Origin: Flavobacterium sp. ASV13
Lineage (GTDB): Bacteria > Bacteroidota > Bacteroidia > Flavobacteriales > Flavobacteriaceae
NCBI RefSeq assembly: GCF_000745775.1
Contig: NZ_JQJY01000001.1
Span: 682,001 to 746,000 of the forward strand
Direction: 5' to 3'
Length of the DNA stretch: 64,000 nt
Shown here: piece by piece, positions 36,015-45,320 of the stretch
Position numbering within the stretch: position 1 is the stretch's first letter
Layout of the letters: each line of letters opens with the position of its first letter
Program-made: the position numbers and the translations under genes
The notes under the pieces: model-generated
Told to the model about the DNA's origin: nothing
Database searches by the model: none
Seen by the model: only the letters and a program-made list of their open reading frames with translations

Positions 36015-36602
36015 CTATTTTGTATTTATTGAAGCAATAAAATGAAGTATTTCCTGAGTATTTAAAATGAAATCAGGATTTGTGTATAAAATGGCGTTAT
36101 TAGGCATAAAAGGCATTTCGGCTGAAAGAGGATTTTGAACCGCAATTATTCCGCCTGCTGCTTTAATCGCTTTTAAACCTTCTGTTCCGTCTGAATTTGA
36201 ACCCGATAATAAAATTGCGATTAAGGAAGAACCATAAATTTCTGCCGCCGATTCAAAAGAAACATCAATACTCGGACGGCTGTAGTTTATTTTTTCTGAA
36301 GTATCTAAAGCCAGAATTCCCTCTTTTTCAAACAGTAAATGATAATTGGATGGCGCGATATAAATAAACCCAGGCAAAAGTGGTGTTTTATCTTCAACGG
36401 GTTTTACTTTTATATTTGATTTCAGTGTAATTAAATCTTCTAAAGTCTCTTCATCTGTACTTTTTCTGTGAAGAACAAGTACAAGCGCAAAATCATTGAG
36501 TTTTATAAGTTCCGGCAAAATCTGCATTAAAGCATTCAGACTTCCCGCAGATCCTCCAATGATCACTACTTTACAATCTGATATTATTTTAATTTCCTCC
36601 AT
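36015..36602 (-). CDS. CheB-type protein-glutamate methylesterase domain protein
   Basis: A 195-aa stand-alone methylesterase domain without the N-terminal receiver of classic CheB. Catalytic residues are visible: S18 in GGSAGS, H45 in VLHRK, and Asp in GSNSDGTEG near 138. It overlaps the cheR-like gene by 19 nt. It is last in a minus-strand operon with two hybrid kinases and a receiver protein. No chemoreceptor, cheA or cheW gene is present, so it probably demethylates or deamidates the kinase system rather than a chemotaxis array. Confidence 0.88.
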   Translation of the reverse strand: MEEIKIISDCKVVIIGGSAGSLNALMQILPELIKLNDFALVLVLHRKSTDEETLEDLITLKSNIKVKPVEDKTPLLPGFIYIAPSNYHLLFEKEGILALDTSEKINYSRPSIDVSFESAAEIYGSSLIAILLSGSNSDGTEGLKAIKAAGGIIAVQNPLSAEMPFMPNNAILYTNPDFILNTQEILHFIASINTK

Positions 36603-37393
36603 ATTTTATCTTTATCCAATTGTTTGTATTTATTTGGAGCAATAGAATATTTTATAGTTTCTTTAGTTCCTAGAGCCAAGAAGCCCAAAACAGCTAAACT
36701 TTCATCAAACAAATTAATTACACGTTTTTGTAAATCGGCATCAAAATAGATTAAAACATTTCGGCACAAAATCATATCAAATTCATTGAATGAAGTATCG
36801 GAAACGAGGTTATGCTGTGAAAAAACCATCTTCTCTCCTAAATCGCTATTAAATTTTGCGATACCATAATTGGCCGTATAATAACTTGAAAAATCCTCCT
36901 GACCTCCTGCATCACGATAATTTTGTGAATACTCTTTCATCATTCGGAGCGGGAAAATTCCTTTTTTGGCAGTTTCTAAAACCGTTGCATTTATATCGGT
37001 TGCATAAATTAAAGATTTATGAAGCAGTCCGGCCTCTTTGAGCATAATTGCCATCGAATATACTTCTTCACCTGTAGAACATCCGGCATGCCACAATCTA
37101 ATAAAAGGTTTTGTTCCCAATAAAGGCAGAATTTGGGTTCGCAAAACATTATAAAATGCAGGATCGCGAAACATCTCGGTTACATTCACCGTAATTTCGT
37201 CGACCATTCTTTTATAATATTCCGGATCTGAACGAACTTTTGAAAGAAATTCATGAAAATGCGTAAAACCGTCTAAATGAAAAACCCGGTTTACGCGACG
37301 TTTGAGCGAAGCTCTGGAATAACTTCCAAAATCAAAACCATAGTATTCATAAACTTCATTGATAAGCAGCTCTAATTCAATATCCTCAATCAT
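36584..37393 (-). CDS. CheR-type protein methyltransferase
   Basis: A 269-aa SAM-dependent methyltransferase. The N-terminal helical domain (about 1-80) has YYGFDFGSYSRASLKRRV. The catalytic domain has TVNVTEMFRDPAFY, WHAGCSTGEEVYSMAI (SAM motif I), YATDINATVLETAKKGIF and FDMILCRNVLIYFD. All the main CheR motifs are intact. It lies 7 nt after the receiver gene and overlaps cheB, so it is in the same operon. Confidence 0.9.
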   Translation of the reverse strand: MIEDIELELLINEVYEYYGFDFGSYSRASLKRRVNRVFHLDGFTHFHEFLSKVRSDPEYYKRMVDEITVNVTEMFRDPAFYNVLRTQILPLLGTKPFIRLWHAGCSTGEEVYSMAIMLKEAGLLHKSLIYATDINATVLETAKKGIFPLRMMKEYSQNYRDAGGQEDFSSYYTANYGIAKFNSDLGEKMVFSQHNLVSDTSFNEFDMILCRNVLIYFDADLQKRVINLFDESLAVLGFLALGTKETIKYSIAPNKYKQLDKDKIWRKLK

Positions 37394-37400
37394 ATTTCGT

Positions 37401-37766
37401 TCAAATTTTGCTTAAAACAAGCAGTAACTTATCAACATCAACTGGTTTTGAAATATAATCGTCTGCCCCAGCCTCTAAACACTTTTCTTTATCGCCCGTC
37501 ATTGCCTGGGCGGTTACCGCAACAACAAAAATAGATGCTCTTGACGGAATCGCTTTTATTAAAGGAATTGCATCATAACCATCCATTTCGGGCATCATCA
37601 TATCCAATAAAACCGCATCAACCTTTTCATCCGATTTTAATAGTTTTAAAGCTTCTTCGGCACTTGTACAAGACAAACAATCGTATGATTTGACACGCAA
37701 AGTATGTTCTAATGCGAAGATATTTCTGGAATCGTCATCTACAATTAAAAGTCGTTTTTTACTCAT
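37401..37766 (-). CDS. Single-domain response regulator
   Basis: A 121-aa receiver domain with no output domain. Acidic pocket VDDD near residues 8-11, phospho-acceptor Asp in VLLDMMMP near 55, conserved Thr/Lys in VTAQAM and SKPVD. It closely resembles the last receiver domain of the hybrid kinase next to it (shared NIFALE/NIYSLT, MTGDKEKC, DYISKPVD), which suggests a duplication. It could shuttle phosphate among the kinases or act as a phosphate sink. Confidence 0.9.
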   Translation of the reverse strand: MSKKRLLIVDDDSRNIFALEHTLRVKSYDCLSCTSAEEALKLLKSDEKVDAVLLDMMMPEMDGYDAIPLIKAIPSRASIFVVAVTAQAMTGDKEKCLEAGADDYISKPVDVDKLLLVLSKI

Positions 37767-37826
37767 ATTTCTCTACTATTTTTACCACTCACGATAGCTA
37801 TCAGAAATGGCATAACTTTTTTATTT

Positions 37827-40800
37827 TTAAACTTTATCATAAAGCCAAACTCGCAGCAATGATAATAATTGATCAACATCAACTGGTTTTGTAATATAAT
37901 CTGATGCTCCTGCCTTGATACATTTTTCTCTGTCTCCTGTCATAGCTTTTGCGGTTACGGCAATTAGCGGCAAATTCAAAAATTTCGGATTTGACCTAAT
38001 TTTTTCTGCTGTTTCGTAACCATCCATATTCGGCATCATCATATCTAATAAAACAACATCAGTATCTGGATTTTCATTTAATATCTTGATGGCTTCTTTT
38101 CCGTCAAAAGCCGTAATAATATTCATTTTAAAAACTTCTAATGCTTTTGTTAGCGAATAAATATTTCGAACATCATCGTCAACTATCAGCACTTTTTTCT
38201 CGTGTAGAATGTTGTTCAGTAAATTTAGCTTTTTATGTCCGTCATTTTTGTTTTTACCTTCTTTTTTATCTTCAACCAAATGCAGAAAAAGAGAAACCTC
38301 ATCCAACATTCTTTGATACGAATGTGCCGTTTTTACAATAATCGAATCGGCATATTTCTTGATTTTTACTTCTTCTTTAAGTGATAAACTTTTTCCTGTA
38401 AAAACGATTACAGGCAAATTCTCTAATCCTGGGTTTTTCTTCACACCATCCAAAATCTGATAAGCTTGTTTGTCTGGAATTCCCATATCGAGAATTACGC
38501 AATCCACTTCAGTTTTATTTAAAGCCTGAAGTCCTTCAGAAACTTCACTTTTTATCTCTGAATTGATATTATAGTTTTCCAAGAAATAAGCTAAAGCTTT
38601 GGCATGTTTTGGGTTATCTTCAATAATTAAAACCTTTTGCGCTTCTTTATTGATAATATGTTCAATTCGCAAAAACACGTCTGGAATTTTTTCAAAAGCG
38701 ACAGGTTTATCTAAGAAATCAACCGCGCCTTTTAGCAAACTTTCCTGTTTTAATTTGTGTGACGACATAATATGCACCGGAATATGTTTCGTTTCGGCGT
38801 GATTTTTTAATTCTTCCAAAACCTCCCAACCGCTTTTTACCGGAAGTTCAATATCCAACAAAATACCAACTGGCTTATAAAGAATTGTAAAATTCAATGC
38901 ATAATCACCACGAACGGTAACAACTCCTTTGTATCCTTTTTGACGTGTAAAAGCCAAAAGTGACTTCGCAAAATTAACATCGTCTTCCACTATTAAAATC
39001 ACCTTATCGTCTTCTTTAATTGAATTTCGGTCATCGTCGATTTCATCAGGAATTACAAGACTTATGTATTTTTTAGCCGGAGCTTCTTCTTCAGGCTCAA
39101 TTTCTGTAAAATCAGTTGGAGGTATTTTCTCTACATTTACTTTATTGTATGCTGCTCCAAAAACGGGCAGACACAATGTAAACGAACTTCCTTCATTAAC
39201 TTTACTGTGCAAGATAATTTCTCCTCTTAATAATTTTGCTAATTCTCTGCTGATTGATAATCCCAAACCGGTTCCGCCATATTTTCGTTTTGTTGAACCA
39301 TCGGCCTGCTGGAAAGCTTCAAAAACTAGTGGTTGTTTCTCTATTGGAATTCCGATTCCGGTATCTTTTACAATAAAACAAATGATTTTGTCATCATCTG
39401 TACTGACTTTTATTTCGAGACTAACTTTTCCTTTTTCAGTAAATTTAATGGCGTTTGAAATTAGGTTTTTCAAAATTTGCTCTAAACGCATCTTATCCGT
39501 TTTGATGACAATTGGCGCTTCTTTTGCAATAATTTCAAATTCAATTCCTTTTTCTTTGGCAACCAGATTAAATAAATTCCAGAGTGAATCTGTAATTTCT
39601 TTAGTCGAAACATCTAAAAATTCCAGTTCCATTTTTCCGGCCTCGATTTTAGATAAATCCAGAATTTCATCGATTAAGCCTAACAAACTGTTTCCTGAGC
39701 TTTGAATTACTTTTGCAAATTCAATCTCTTCTTTGTTCATGCTTTGATTATTATTTTCAGATAATAATCGGCTTAAAAGCAAAATGGAATTTAATGGCGT
39801 TCTCAATTCATGAGACATATTAGCCAAAAACTCTGATTTATAGCGAGTTGTAAGTTCCAGAGCTTCCGATTTTTTCTGAATTTCATTGTTTTTTTCTTCC
39901 AATAAAACGCTTCTTTCCGACAATTCTTCATTGGTTTGTTCCAATTCTTCTTGTTGCACTCTTAATTCTTCTTCAGATGCCTGAAGTTTTTCTGTTTGCG
40001 CTTCCAATTCCGCATTAATTGCTTCCAATTCGCTATGTTGCTGTTGCAACTCTTCAGATTGTGCTCTAGTTTCTTCCAGCAATTCTGTTACTCTTCTTCG
40101 ATTTTGAGTCGATCTTATCGCAATTCCAATGTTGTTTGCAACCGTTTTCAAAAACTCTAAATGCAGTTCTGAATATCCGTAAATACTGGCAAGTTCAAGT
40201 GCTCCTTCGACTTTATTATCAATCAAAGGAAATGCAACAACATGAGTAGGCTTAATTTGTCCTAAAGCATAATTAATCTGAATATCATCTGGTGTCAAAG
40301 CTTTTAATTCTAACATTTTTCTGGAAGTAATAGCCTGACCAATAAGCCCTTCTCCTTTTTTAATGCGTTCTCTGTTTTTGCTTGGTATATAACTATAACC
40401 AGCAGCAACGGCAAGTTCATCTCCGTCAATCACATACATAACACCTGCACTGCTGTTGGTATAATTACATAAAAATTCTATAATATCTTTTGATAATTTC
40501 TGCAATGGTTTTTCCCCTAACATGGCATTATTCAAATCGGCAATACCAGTTTGAAGCCATTCTTTCTGAGATATTAATTCAAAAGAATTTTTAAGATTAA
40601 TCCCCATTGTATTCAGTGATTCACCAAGACTTCCTAGCGCATCAGCTTTTGTATCGTCAACACGAATGTCATAGTTTCCGTTTGAAATATTAGTAGCAAT
40701 TGTACTGATCGCTTCAATTCTTTGAGCAGTTTCAAAATCTTTCTTCTCTAATTCAAGTTGTAAAGCAGTACGTTCGTTGAAATCTTTCAAAATTCTAATT

Positions 40801-41417
40801 AGGAAAACAATTGAAATAATAAATGCAATAAAAAAGGCTACAATAATCAACATTAAACTATAATTCCCGTATCGTTCTGAATTTGCATTACGTTCTGCTA
40901 AAAGTCCTTGCTCGGTTGCTTCTACTTTCTTAATAACGGCACGGAGATCATTCATCATTTTTCTGCCTCCATTTAAATCGAAAACCATGGTATCTTTTCC
41001 GAGACGTTTTTTGACTATCTGATTGTTTAAGTATTTGAAAAAATTATCGCGCATCACTCGTAATTCTTCCAACTGTTTTTGTTGAGAAGGATTATCAATG
41101 GTAAGTTCTTCTAATTTATCAAAATAAGTGTTTGACTTAGTCTCAGCTTCATTATATCGGTCCACAAACTGTTCGTCACCGGTAATCAAATAACCGCGCA
41201 TACTGGTTTGTGCTTCTGTAATAATTGCCGAACCCTCGTTTAAATTGTAAATAACTTCCTGAGTATGATTGACCCAAAAATTGCTGTGCAATAAACTTTT
41301 AATGCTTATAAATGAAGCAACAGAGCTGATTGTAAGTACTAATAATGAAACTAAAGAACTGATCAGCAGATTTCTTTTAAAATTATTCTTCATATTTGTT
41401 GATACTGTTTTATTCAT
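37827..41417 (-). CDS. Hybrid histidine kinase: CHASE3-HAMP-GAF-HisKA-HATPase-REC-REC-REC
   Basis: A 1196-aa membrane sensor kinase. TM1 is about 15-37. The CHASE3-like extracytoplasmic domain (about 40-180) has the TSMRGYLITGDEQF motif. TM2 is about 187-209. HAMP is about 225-285 and GAF about 300-430 (GEGLIGQAITSRKML). A long Glu/Gln coiled coil is about 435-525. The phosphorylated His is in MSHELRTPLNS. HATPase boxes NLISNAIKFTE, DTGIGIP and GGTGLGLSI follow. Three receivers have Asp in LLDIELP, ILDMGIP and LLDMMMP. This layout is that of multi-receiver bacterial kinases often encoded with cheB/cheR. It overlaps the upstream kinase gene by 8 nt. Confidence 0.92.
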   Translation of the reverse strand: MNKTVSTNMKNNFKRNLLISSLVSLLVLTISSVASFISIKSLLHSNFWVNHTQEVIYNLNEGSAIITEAQTSMRGYLITGDEQFVDRYNEAETKSNTYFDKLEELTIDNPSQQKQLEELRVMRDNFFKYLNNQIVKKRLGKDTMVFDLNGGRKMMNDLRAVIKKVEATEQGLLAERNANSERYGNYSLMLIIVAFFIAFIISIVFLIRILKDFNERTALQLELEKKDFETAQRIEAISTIATNISNGNYDIRVDDTKADALGSLGESLNTMGINLKNSFELISQKEWLQTGIADLNNAMLGEKPLQKLSKDIIEFLCNYTNSSAGVMYVIDGDELAVAAGYSYIPSKNRERIKKGEGLIGQAITSRKMLELKALTPDDIQINYALGQIKPTHVVAFPLIDNKVEGALELASIYGYSELHLEFLKTVANNIGIAIRSTQNRRRVTELLEETRAQSEELQQQHSELEAINAELEAQTEKLQASEEELRVQQEELEQTNEELSERSVLLEEKNNEIQKKSEALELTTRYKSEFLANMSHELRTPLNSILLLSRLLSENNNQSMNKEEIEFAKVIQSSGNSLLGLIDEILDLSKIEAGKMELEFLDVSTKEITDSLWNLFNLVAKEKGIEFEIIAKEAPIVIKTDKMRLEQILKNLISNAIKFTEKGKVSLEIKVSTDDDKIICFIVKDTGIGIPIEKQPLVFEAFQQADGSTKRKYGGTGLGLSISRELAKLLRGEIILHSKVNEGSSFTLCLPVFGAAYNKVNVEKIPPTDFTEIEPEEEAPAKKYISLVIPDEIDDDRNSIKEDDKVILIVEDDVNFAKSLLAFTRQKGYKGVVTVRGDYALNFTILYKPVGILLDIELPVKSGWEVLEELKNHAETKHIPVHIMSSHKLKQESLLKGAVDFLDKPVAFEKIPDVFLRIEHIINKEAQKVLIIEDNPKHAKALAYFLENYNINSEIKSEVSEGLQALNKTEVDCVILDMGIPDKQAYQILDGVKKNPGLENLPVIVFTGKSLSLKEEVKIKKYADSIIVKTAHSYQRMLDEVSLFLHLVEDKKEGKNKNDGHKKLNLLNNILHEKKVLIVDDDVRNIYSLTKALEVFKMNIITAFDGKEAIKILNENPDTDVVLLDMMMPNMDGYETAEKIRSNPKFLNLPLIAVTAKAMTGDREKCIKAGASDYITKPVDVDQLLSLLRVWLYDKV

Positions 41418-42624
41418 ATTTTAAAGGAAGTACAATAATAAAACTTGCGCCTTTGCCTACTTCGCTTTTAGCAGTGATTAATCCGTTATGTTTTTCAATG
41501 ATTTTTTTCGCAATTGCGAGTCCAATTCCCGTTCCTTCATAAGTTTGACGATCATTCAGGCTTTGGAAAATGATAAATATCCGATCCAGATAAATTTCGT
41601 CAAAACCAATTCCGTTGTCTTTTACAATAATTCGGCAAAATTTTCCATCTGGAGAAGTTGGGCTGTCAAATGATTTTAAGGCAATTAACTCCGAAGTGAT
41701 TTCGATTAAAGGCGGTTCATTTGCTCCGGAGAATTTTATCGCATTCCCGATCAGATTTTGAAAAACCTGTCGTAATTGGCTTGGAATACTATCTATTGTT
41801 GGAAGTTCAGAGGTTTTGACCGTCGCATTTTTTCGATCAATTAAATAATCAAAATCTGAGAGCACTTCTTGTAAAACCACATTAAGATCTGTAGTTTCTG
41901 GTTTAACTTGCGCTGATAATCGCGAATAAGCCAAAAGATCGGTAATCAAAGTCTGCATTCGCTCTGCCGATTTTATCGTTCGGTCAACATAATCGATTGC
42001 CTTTGCGTCGGTTGTCAAATAAAGATCTTTGATGATTTTTATAAAAATCTGAATTTTACGTATTGGTTCATTTAAATCGTGCGAAACCACCCAGGCAAAT
42101 TGCTGTAATTCGTGGTTTTTCATCTCCAATTCTTCATTTTTTAAAACCAGTTCTTTTGTTCGCTCGGCAATTTTAATTTCTAGATTATCCTGAGCTTCTT
42201 TTCTAATTTTTATTTCTTTTGAAAGAAGATCTTTTATGCCTTTTAATTCGTTTTGCTGTTCGTAAATCTTAATAAAAGTTTTCACTTTTAGCATCAACAA
42301 ATCGGTATCTACGGGCTTTGTGATATATTCAACTGCTCCAGTTTCGTAACCTTTAAAAATGTATTTTTTTTCAATGTTTAAAGCAGAAAGGAATATAACC
42401 GGAATATCTTTTGTCCGTTTATTTCCGGAGAGAATTTTCACTACTTCAAAGCCGTCAAGTCCCGGCATCTGAACATCCATAATAATGAGGCAGTAATTTG
42501 TCTTTAAAATTTTCCTCAGTGCTTCTTCCCCAGATTCGGCAGAATCGACATCAATATTATGCAGCTCTAATGTTTTTTTTAAGGCAATAATATTTGCCTT
42601 TATATCGTCTACAATTAATACCAT
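41410..42624 (-). CDS. Receiver-histidine kinase hybrid protein
   Basis: A 404-aa cytoplasmic protein. An N-terminal receiver domain (about 1-120; Asp in LIIMDVQMPGLDGF) is joined by a coiled coil (about 120-175) to a HisKA domain (VVSHDLNEPIRKI) and HATPase_c (NLIGNAIKFSG, DNGIGFD, GTGIGLAIAK). It starts the signalling operon. Receipt of phosphate by its own N-terminal receiver may control its kinase activity. It is divergent from the SDR gene across a 288-nt region with two dyads. Confidence 0.9.
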   Translation of the reverse strand: MVLIVDDIKANIIALKKTLELHNIDVDSAESGEEALRKILKTNYCLIIMDVQMPGLDGFEVVKILSGNKRTKDIPVIFLSALNIEKKYIFKGYETGAVEYITKPVDTDLLMLKVKTFIKIYEQQNELKGIKDLLSKEIKIRKEAQDNLEIKIAERTKELVLKNEELEMKNHELQQFAWVVSHDLNEPIRKIQIFIKIIKDLYLTTDAKAIDYVDRTIKSAERMQTLITDLLAYSRLSAQVKPETTDLNVVLQEVLSDFDYLIDRKNATVKTSELPTIDSIPSQLRQVFQNLIGNAIKFSGANEPPLIEITSELIALKSFDSPTSPDGKFCRIIVKDNGIGFDEIYLDRIFIIFQSLNDRQTYEGTGIGLAIAKKIIEKHNGLITAKSEVGKGASFIIVLPLKYE

Positions 42625-42665
42625 CTGTTAGGGGTAAAAGTGTTATGAAATTAAAATATTTTGGT

Positions 42666-42714
42666 TTGAATGCATTCAAGCAACGAGTTCAAAACATCTG
42701 ATCCTATTTTGAAC
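42666..42714. promoter_or_regulatory. Two operator-like dyads between signalling operon and SDR gene
   Basis: TTGAATGCATTCAA at 42666-42679 is a perfect 14-bp palindrome. GTTCAAAA at 42687-42694 and TTTTGAAC at 42707-42714 form a second perfect dyad. Both lie within 90 nt of the start of the receiver-kinase gene, where a regulator could act. The rest of 42715-42912 is AT-rich with no recognised site. Confidence 0.45.
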
Positions 42715-42912
42715 AGCTTTGGCGCAACTTTCAAATTTATAAAGAAAAGTTAAAATTATATTTCATCAGAAATCTAATTCGTTATATAATTCCCATGTCT
42801 TGATTGAAATAATATAAAATCATTTATTGAGGCAATCAAAAAATTCTTTAGGTCAATTCATTTATATAAAACGATTTAAATTAGAATTGAATTGTTTTTA
42901 AATGAAATTAAT

Positions 42913-43761
42913 ATGGAAAAGAGAAAAACATTTCCTGAACAAAAACAGGAACTTCCTGGAAATGAATATTTAATGCATCCAGAACCTGAAATTATACGGG
43001 AAAATTATACGGGAAGCGGTAAACTTCTCGGAAAAGTTGCTTTTATAACGGGTGGCGACAGCGGAATTGGAAGAAGCGTTGCTGTTCATTTTGCAAGAGA
43101 AGGCGCCAACATTGCAATTGTTTATTTAAAAGAAGATAAAGATGCGCTACTTACAAAAGAATTAGTCGAAAAAGAAGGACAGCAATGCCTTTTGATAAGC
43201 GGTGATTTAAAAGAGGAAAAATTCTGTAAAAGTGCCGTTAAGAAATGCATCAGTTTATTTAAAAAAATAAATGTTTTAGTTAATAATGCTGCGGTTCAAT
43301 ATCCGCAAAACGAATTAGAAAAAATCACTGCTGCACAGCTTCAAAAAACATTTGAAACTAACATCTATCCGTATTTCTATATAACAAAAGCGGTGTTGCC
43401 ATTTCTAAATGAAAATGACACTATTATCAATACAAGCTCCGTAACGGCTTACCGAGGCAGCGAACATTTAGTAGATTATGCCAGTACAAAAGGCGCCATT
43501 GTAAGTTTTACTAAATCACTTTCGGCTATGCTTGCAAAAAGAAAAATCAGAGTCAACGGCGTTGCGCCAGGTCCCATCTGGACACCACTGATTGTAGCGA
43601 GTTTCGACAAACTATCTGATTTCGGAAAAGATAATCCGATGGGAAGAGCCGGGCAACCATCAGAAGTTGCACCAGCCTATGTGTTTTTGGGCTGCGCAGA
43701 CAGCAGCTATATTACAGGGCAATTTATTCATATTAATGGCGGAGAATTAGTTGGGGGCTAA
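42913..43761 (+). CDS. SDR-family oxidoreductase (general stress protein 39-like)
   Basis: The in-frame ATG gives MEKRKTFPEQKQ (282 aa); a TTG 21 nt upstream is less likely. It has the long N-terminal tail of the GSP39/YhdF group (PEQKQELPGNEYLMHPEPE). The NAD(P) motif is TGGDSGIGR, then NNAAVQYP, the catalytic Ser in NTSSVTAY, and YASTK with the catalytic Tyr and Lys. The family reduces aldehydes, ketones or sugars and is stress-induced in other bacteria. A repeat element follows, beginning 6 nt after its stop codon. Confidence 0.9.
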   Translation: MEKRKTFPEQKQELPGNEYLMHPEPEIIRENYTGSGKLLGKVAFITGGDSGIGRSVAVHFAREGANIAIVYLKEDKDALLTKELVEKEGQQCLLISGDLKEEKFCKSAVKKCISLFKKINVLVNNAAVQYPQNELEKITAAQLQKTFETNIYPYFYITKAVLPFLNENDTIINTSSVTAYRGSEHLVDYASTKGAIVSFTKSLSAMLAKRKIRVNGVAPGPIWTPLIVASFDKLSDFGKDNPMGRAGQPSEVAPAYVFLGCADSSYITGQFIHINGGELVGG

Positions 43762-43767
43762 AAAATT

Positions 43768-43890
43768 AACCACAATCCCGATATTTATCGGGAGCCAAGG
43801 TTTACGCGAAGAACGCAAGAAACATATCTTTAAAATCTGTATGCAAATAACTTAGCGAACCTTGCGTAAATCTTAGTGTCCTTTGCGGTT
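43768..43890. repeat. Degenerate AACCGCAAAG-type hairpin repeat plus CTTAG-type repeat
   Basis: Starts AACCACAATC and ends CTTTGCGGTT. Inner parts ACGCGAAGAACGCAAG and CTTAGCGAACCTTGCGTAAA are imperfect complements. A small inserted hairpin, CCCGATATTTATCGGG, lies at 43778-43793. A CTTAGTCCCTCAGTACCTTAG run follows at about 43901-43935. It fills the gap before the SemiSWEET gene. Confidence 0.8.
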
Positions 43891-43943
43891 AAAAAAAAAC
43901 CTTAGTCCCTCAGTACCTTAGAATCTTAGAACCTTTAAAAAAA

Positions 43944-44204
43944 ATGAGCTACATAGACATCATAGGATTATTTGCTGGAACATGTATAACTATATCAACA
44001 ATTCCGCAGATTTTAAAAGTTTGGAAAACTAAGAAAGTAAAGGATATTTCGCTTAAAACTTTTGGAATTCTAACTTTTGGAATTGTTGTGTGGATTATTT
44101 ATGGTGTTTTGAAAGCTGATCTTCCAATCATAATAACCAATAGTGTTTCTTTATTCCTGAATTTAGTGATGGTCTATTTTATAATTTACTATGAAAAAGA
44201 GTGA
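43944..44204 (+). CDS. SemiSWEET-type PQ-loop sugar transporter
   Basis: An 86-aa three-helix membrane protein of the SemiSWEET/MtN3 group. The PQ motif is in STIPQILKVWKTKKVKDIS (about residues 20-38). Helices are near 5-25, 43-60 and 65-82. It works as a homodimer and lets sugars such as sucrose or glucose pass. It is a single gene between two repeat stretches. The substrate cannot be read from the sequence. Confidence 0.9.
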   Translation: MSYIDIIGLFAGTCITISTIPQILKVWKTKKVKDISLKTFGILTFGIVVWIIYGVLKADLPIIITNSVSLFLNLVMVYFIIYYEKE

Positions 44205-44205
44205 T

Positions 44206-44355
44206 CTAAGGTGCTAAGGTTCTAAGATTCTAAGGGACTAAGTTTTTTTAGCTTAGAAGCTTCGTGTATTAGAATTTTAAAAATAAAAATTCTGAGATAT
44301 CAAGTTAAAAAACTTAGCATCTCAGAATCTTAGCATCTTAGTATCTCAAGATAAA
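44206..44355. repeat. CTTAG-periodic inverted repeat
   Basis: Units such as GGTGCTAAGGTTCTAAGATTC on the left are mirrored by CTTAGCATCTCAGAATCTTAG on the right, with about 10-nt spacing between CTAAG cores. The same type occurs near 27318, 43901, 45321, 58266, 58376, 59424, 59520 and 60795. It lies between the convergent SemiSWEET and AraC-like genes and may end both transcripts. Confidence 0.8.
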
Positions 44356-44369
44356 ATATATAATGCTTG

Positions 44370-45164
44370 CTAGCTAGCTAATTTCTGGTTATATAATTTA
44401 AATGACCAATGATGTTTGGCTCTGAAAAGTTTGACAGAAGCCATTACATCAGAAAAACTCATAGCCGAAATTCGTTTGATTTCGTTGATTTGTTTTAAGG
44501 CTATATCCGCAATTGGCTCGAATGTTTTTAAATAATTGAAAGCATGTTGTTCGATCTCCATTTCTACAATATGGCTCAAAATGCTTTTTTTAAGAAGTGT
44601 CCCTACAATTCCTTTTTCCGGCATTGTTTTAAATTGCTCAATCTTTTTTGAAATCCGCGAATTCTCTTTTCCAATGTAAATGTAATTTCCGTAATCATTT
44701 GTAAAATGCTGTTTTACCTGAGATACTAATGGCACATTTTTATTGTCCATTGTTGGTATTCCTAATAAAGTAAATTGGATGCGTTTATGACTCTCAAAGT
44801 ATAAAACACTATTTATAACAGAAGAATTGTTTAAAACTGCCGATTGATTTTTATGCAGAACTTTCTTTTCTCCATTTGAACCAAAACTGTGGCATACATT
44901 TCCGTTTTCGCAGTACACAAAAAATACCGGCGCCGACTGGAATGCTTCTATACTCAAACTTACATCCTGATGAAAAACCAAGTCAAAGTGCATAAACAAA
45001 ATCTTATTATCAAAGCGAGTGCCTTTTATAGAACCTTTAGTCCATTTTGACTGAATATCTAAATTATAATTATTATCGTTAGCACTCAACGTACCATTAA
45101 AACTATCTTTAAGATCATTAAAAACAGTATCAAATTCACCATTGTTTAAGTATAGTTTTTTCAT
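44370..45164 (-). CDS. Unknown protein, resembles AraC-family regulators lacking a full DNA-binding domain
   Basis: A 264-aa cytosolic protein. The first part (about 1-170) is beta-rich like a cupin-type sensor domain. A helical middle (EQFKTMPEKGIVGTLLKKSI, IEQHAFNYLK) leads to IKQINEIKRISAMSFSDVMASVKLFRAKH and then ends in QKLAS. The middle is similar in style to the linker of flavobacterial AraC-type regulators, but the two helix-turn-helix repeats are not recognisable; the protein stops where they would start. It may be a truncated or specialised regulator. The family call is weak. Confidence 0.45.
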   Translation of the reverse strand: MKKLYLNNGEFDTVFNDLKDSFNGTLSANDNNYNLDIQSKWTKGSIKGTRFDNKILFMHFDLVFHQDVSLSIEAFQSAPVFFVYCENGNVCHSFGSNGEKKVLHKNQSAVLNNSSVINSVLYFESHKRIQFTLLGIPTMDNKNVPLVSQVKQHFTNDYGNYIYIGKENSRISKKIEQFKTMPEKGIVGTLLKKSILSHIVEMEIEQHAFNYLKTFEPIADIALKQINEIKRISAMSFSDVMASVKLFRAKHHWSFKLYNQKLAS

Positions 45165-45320
45165 TTTAGTTCGGTTTTACAAAGTAGTCAATACTTGATT
45201 AGTTTTATAAAAATGAATTGAATAACAATTCTCATTTTCTATAATTCAAATTTCGTACTAATTGCAAATCAAACTCTTACACAATTTAAGCCAGATATTT
45301 CATAATTTTTATTTACATAG

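Noticed and set aside
39064..39705. 213-codon plus-strand frame opposite the hybrid kinase gene
   Set aside because: It is the shadow of the conserved HisKA/HATPase coding region; its Ser/Pro/Phe-rich composition has no domain.
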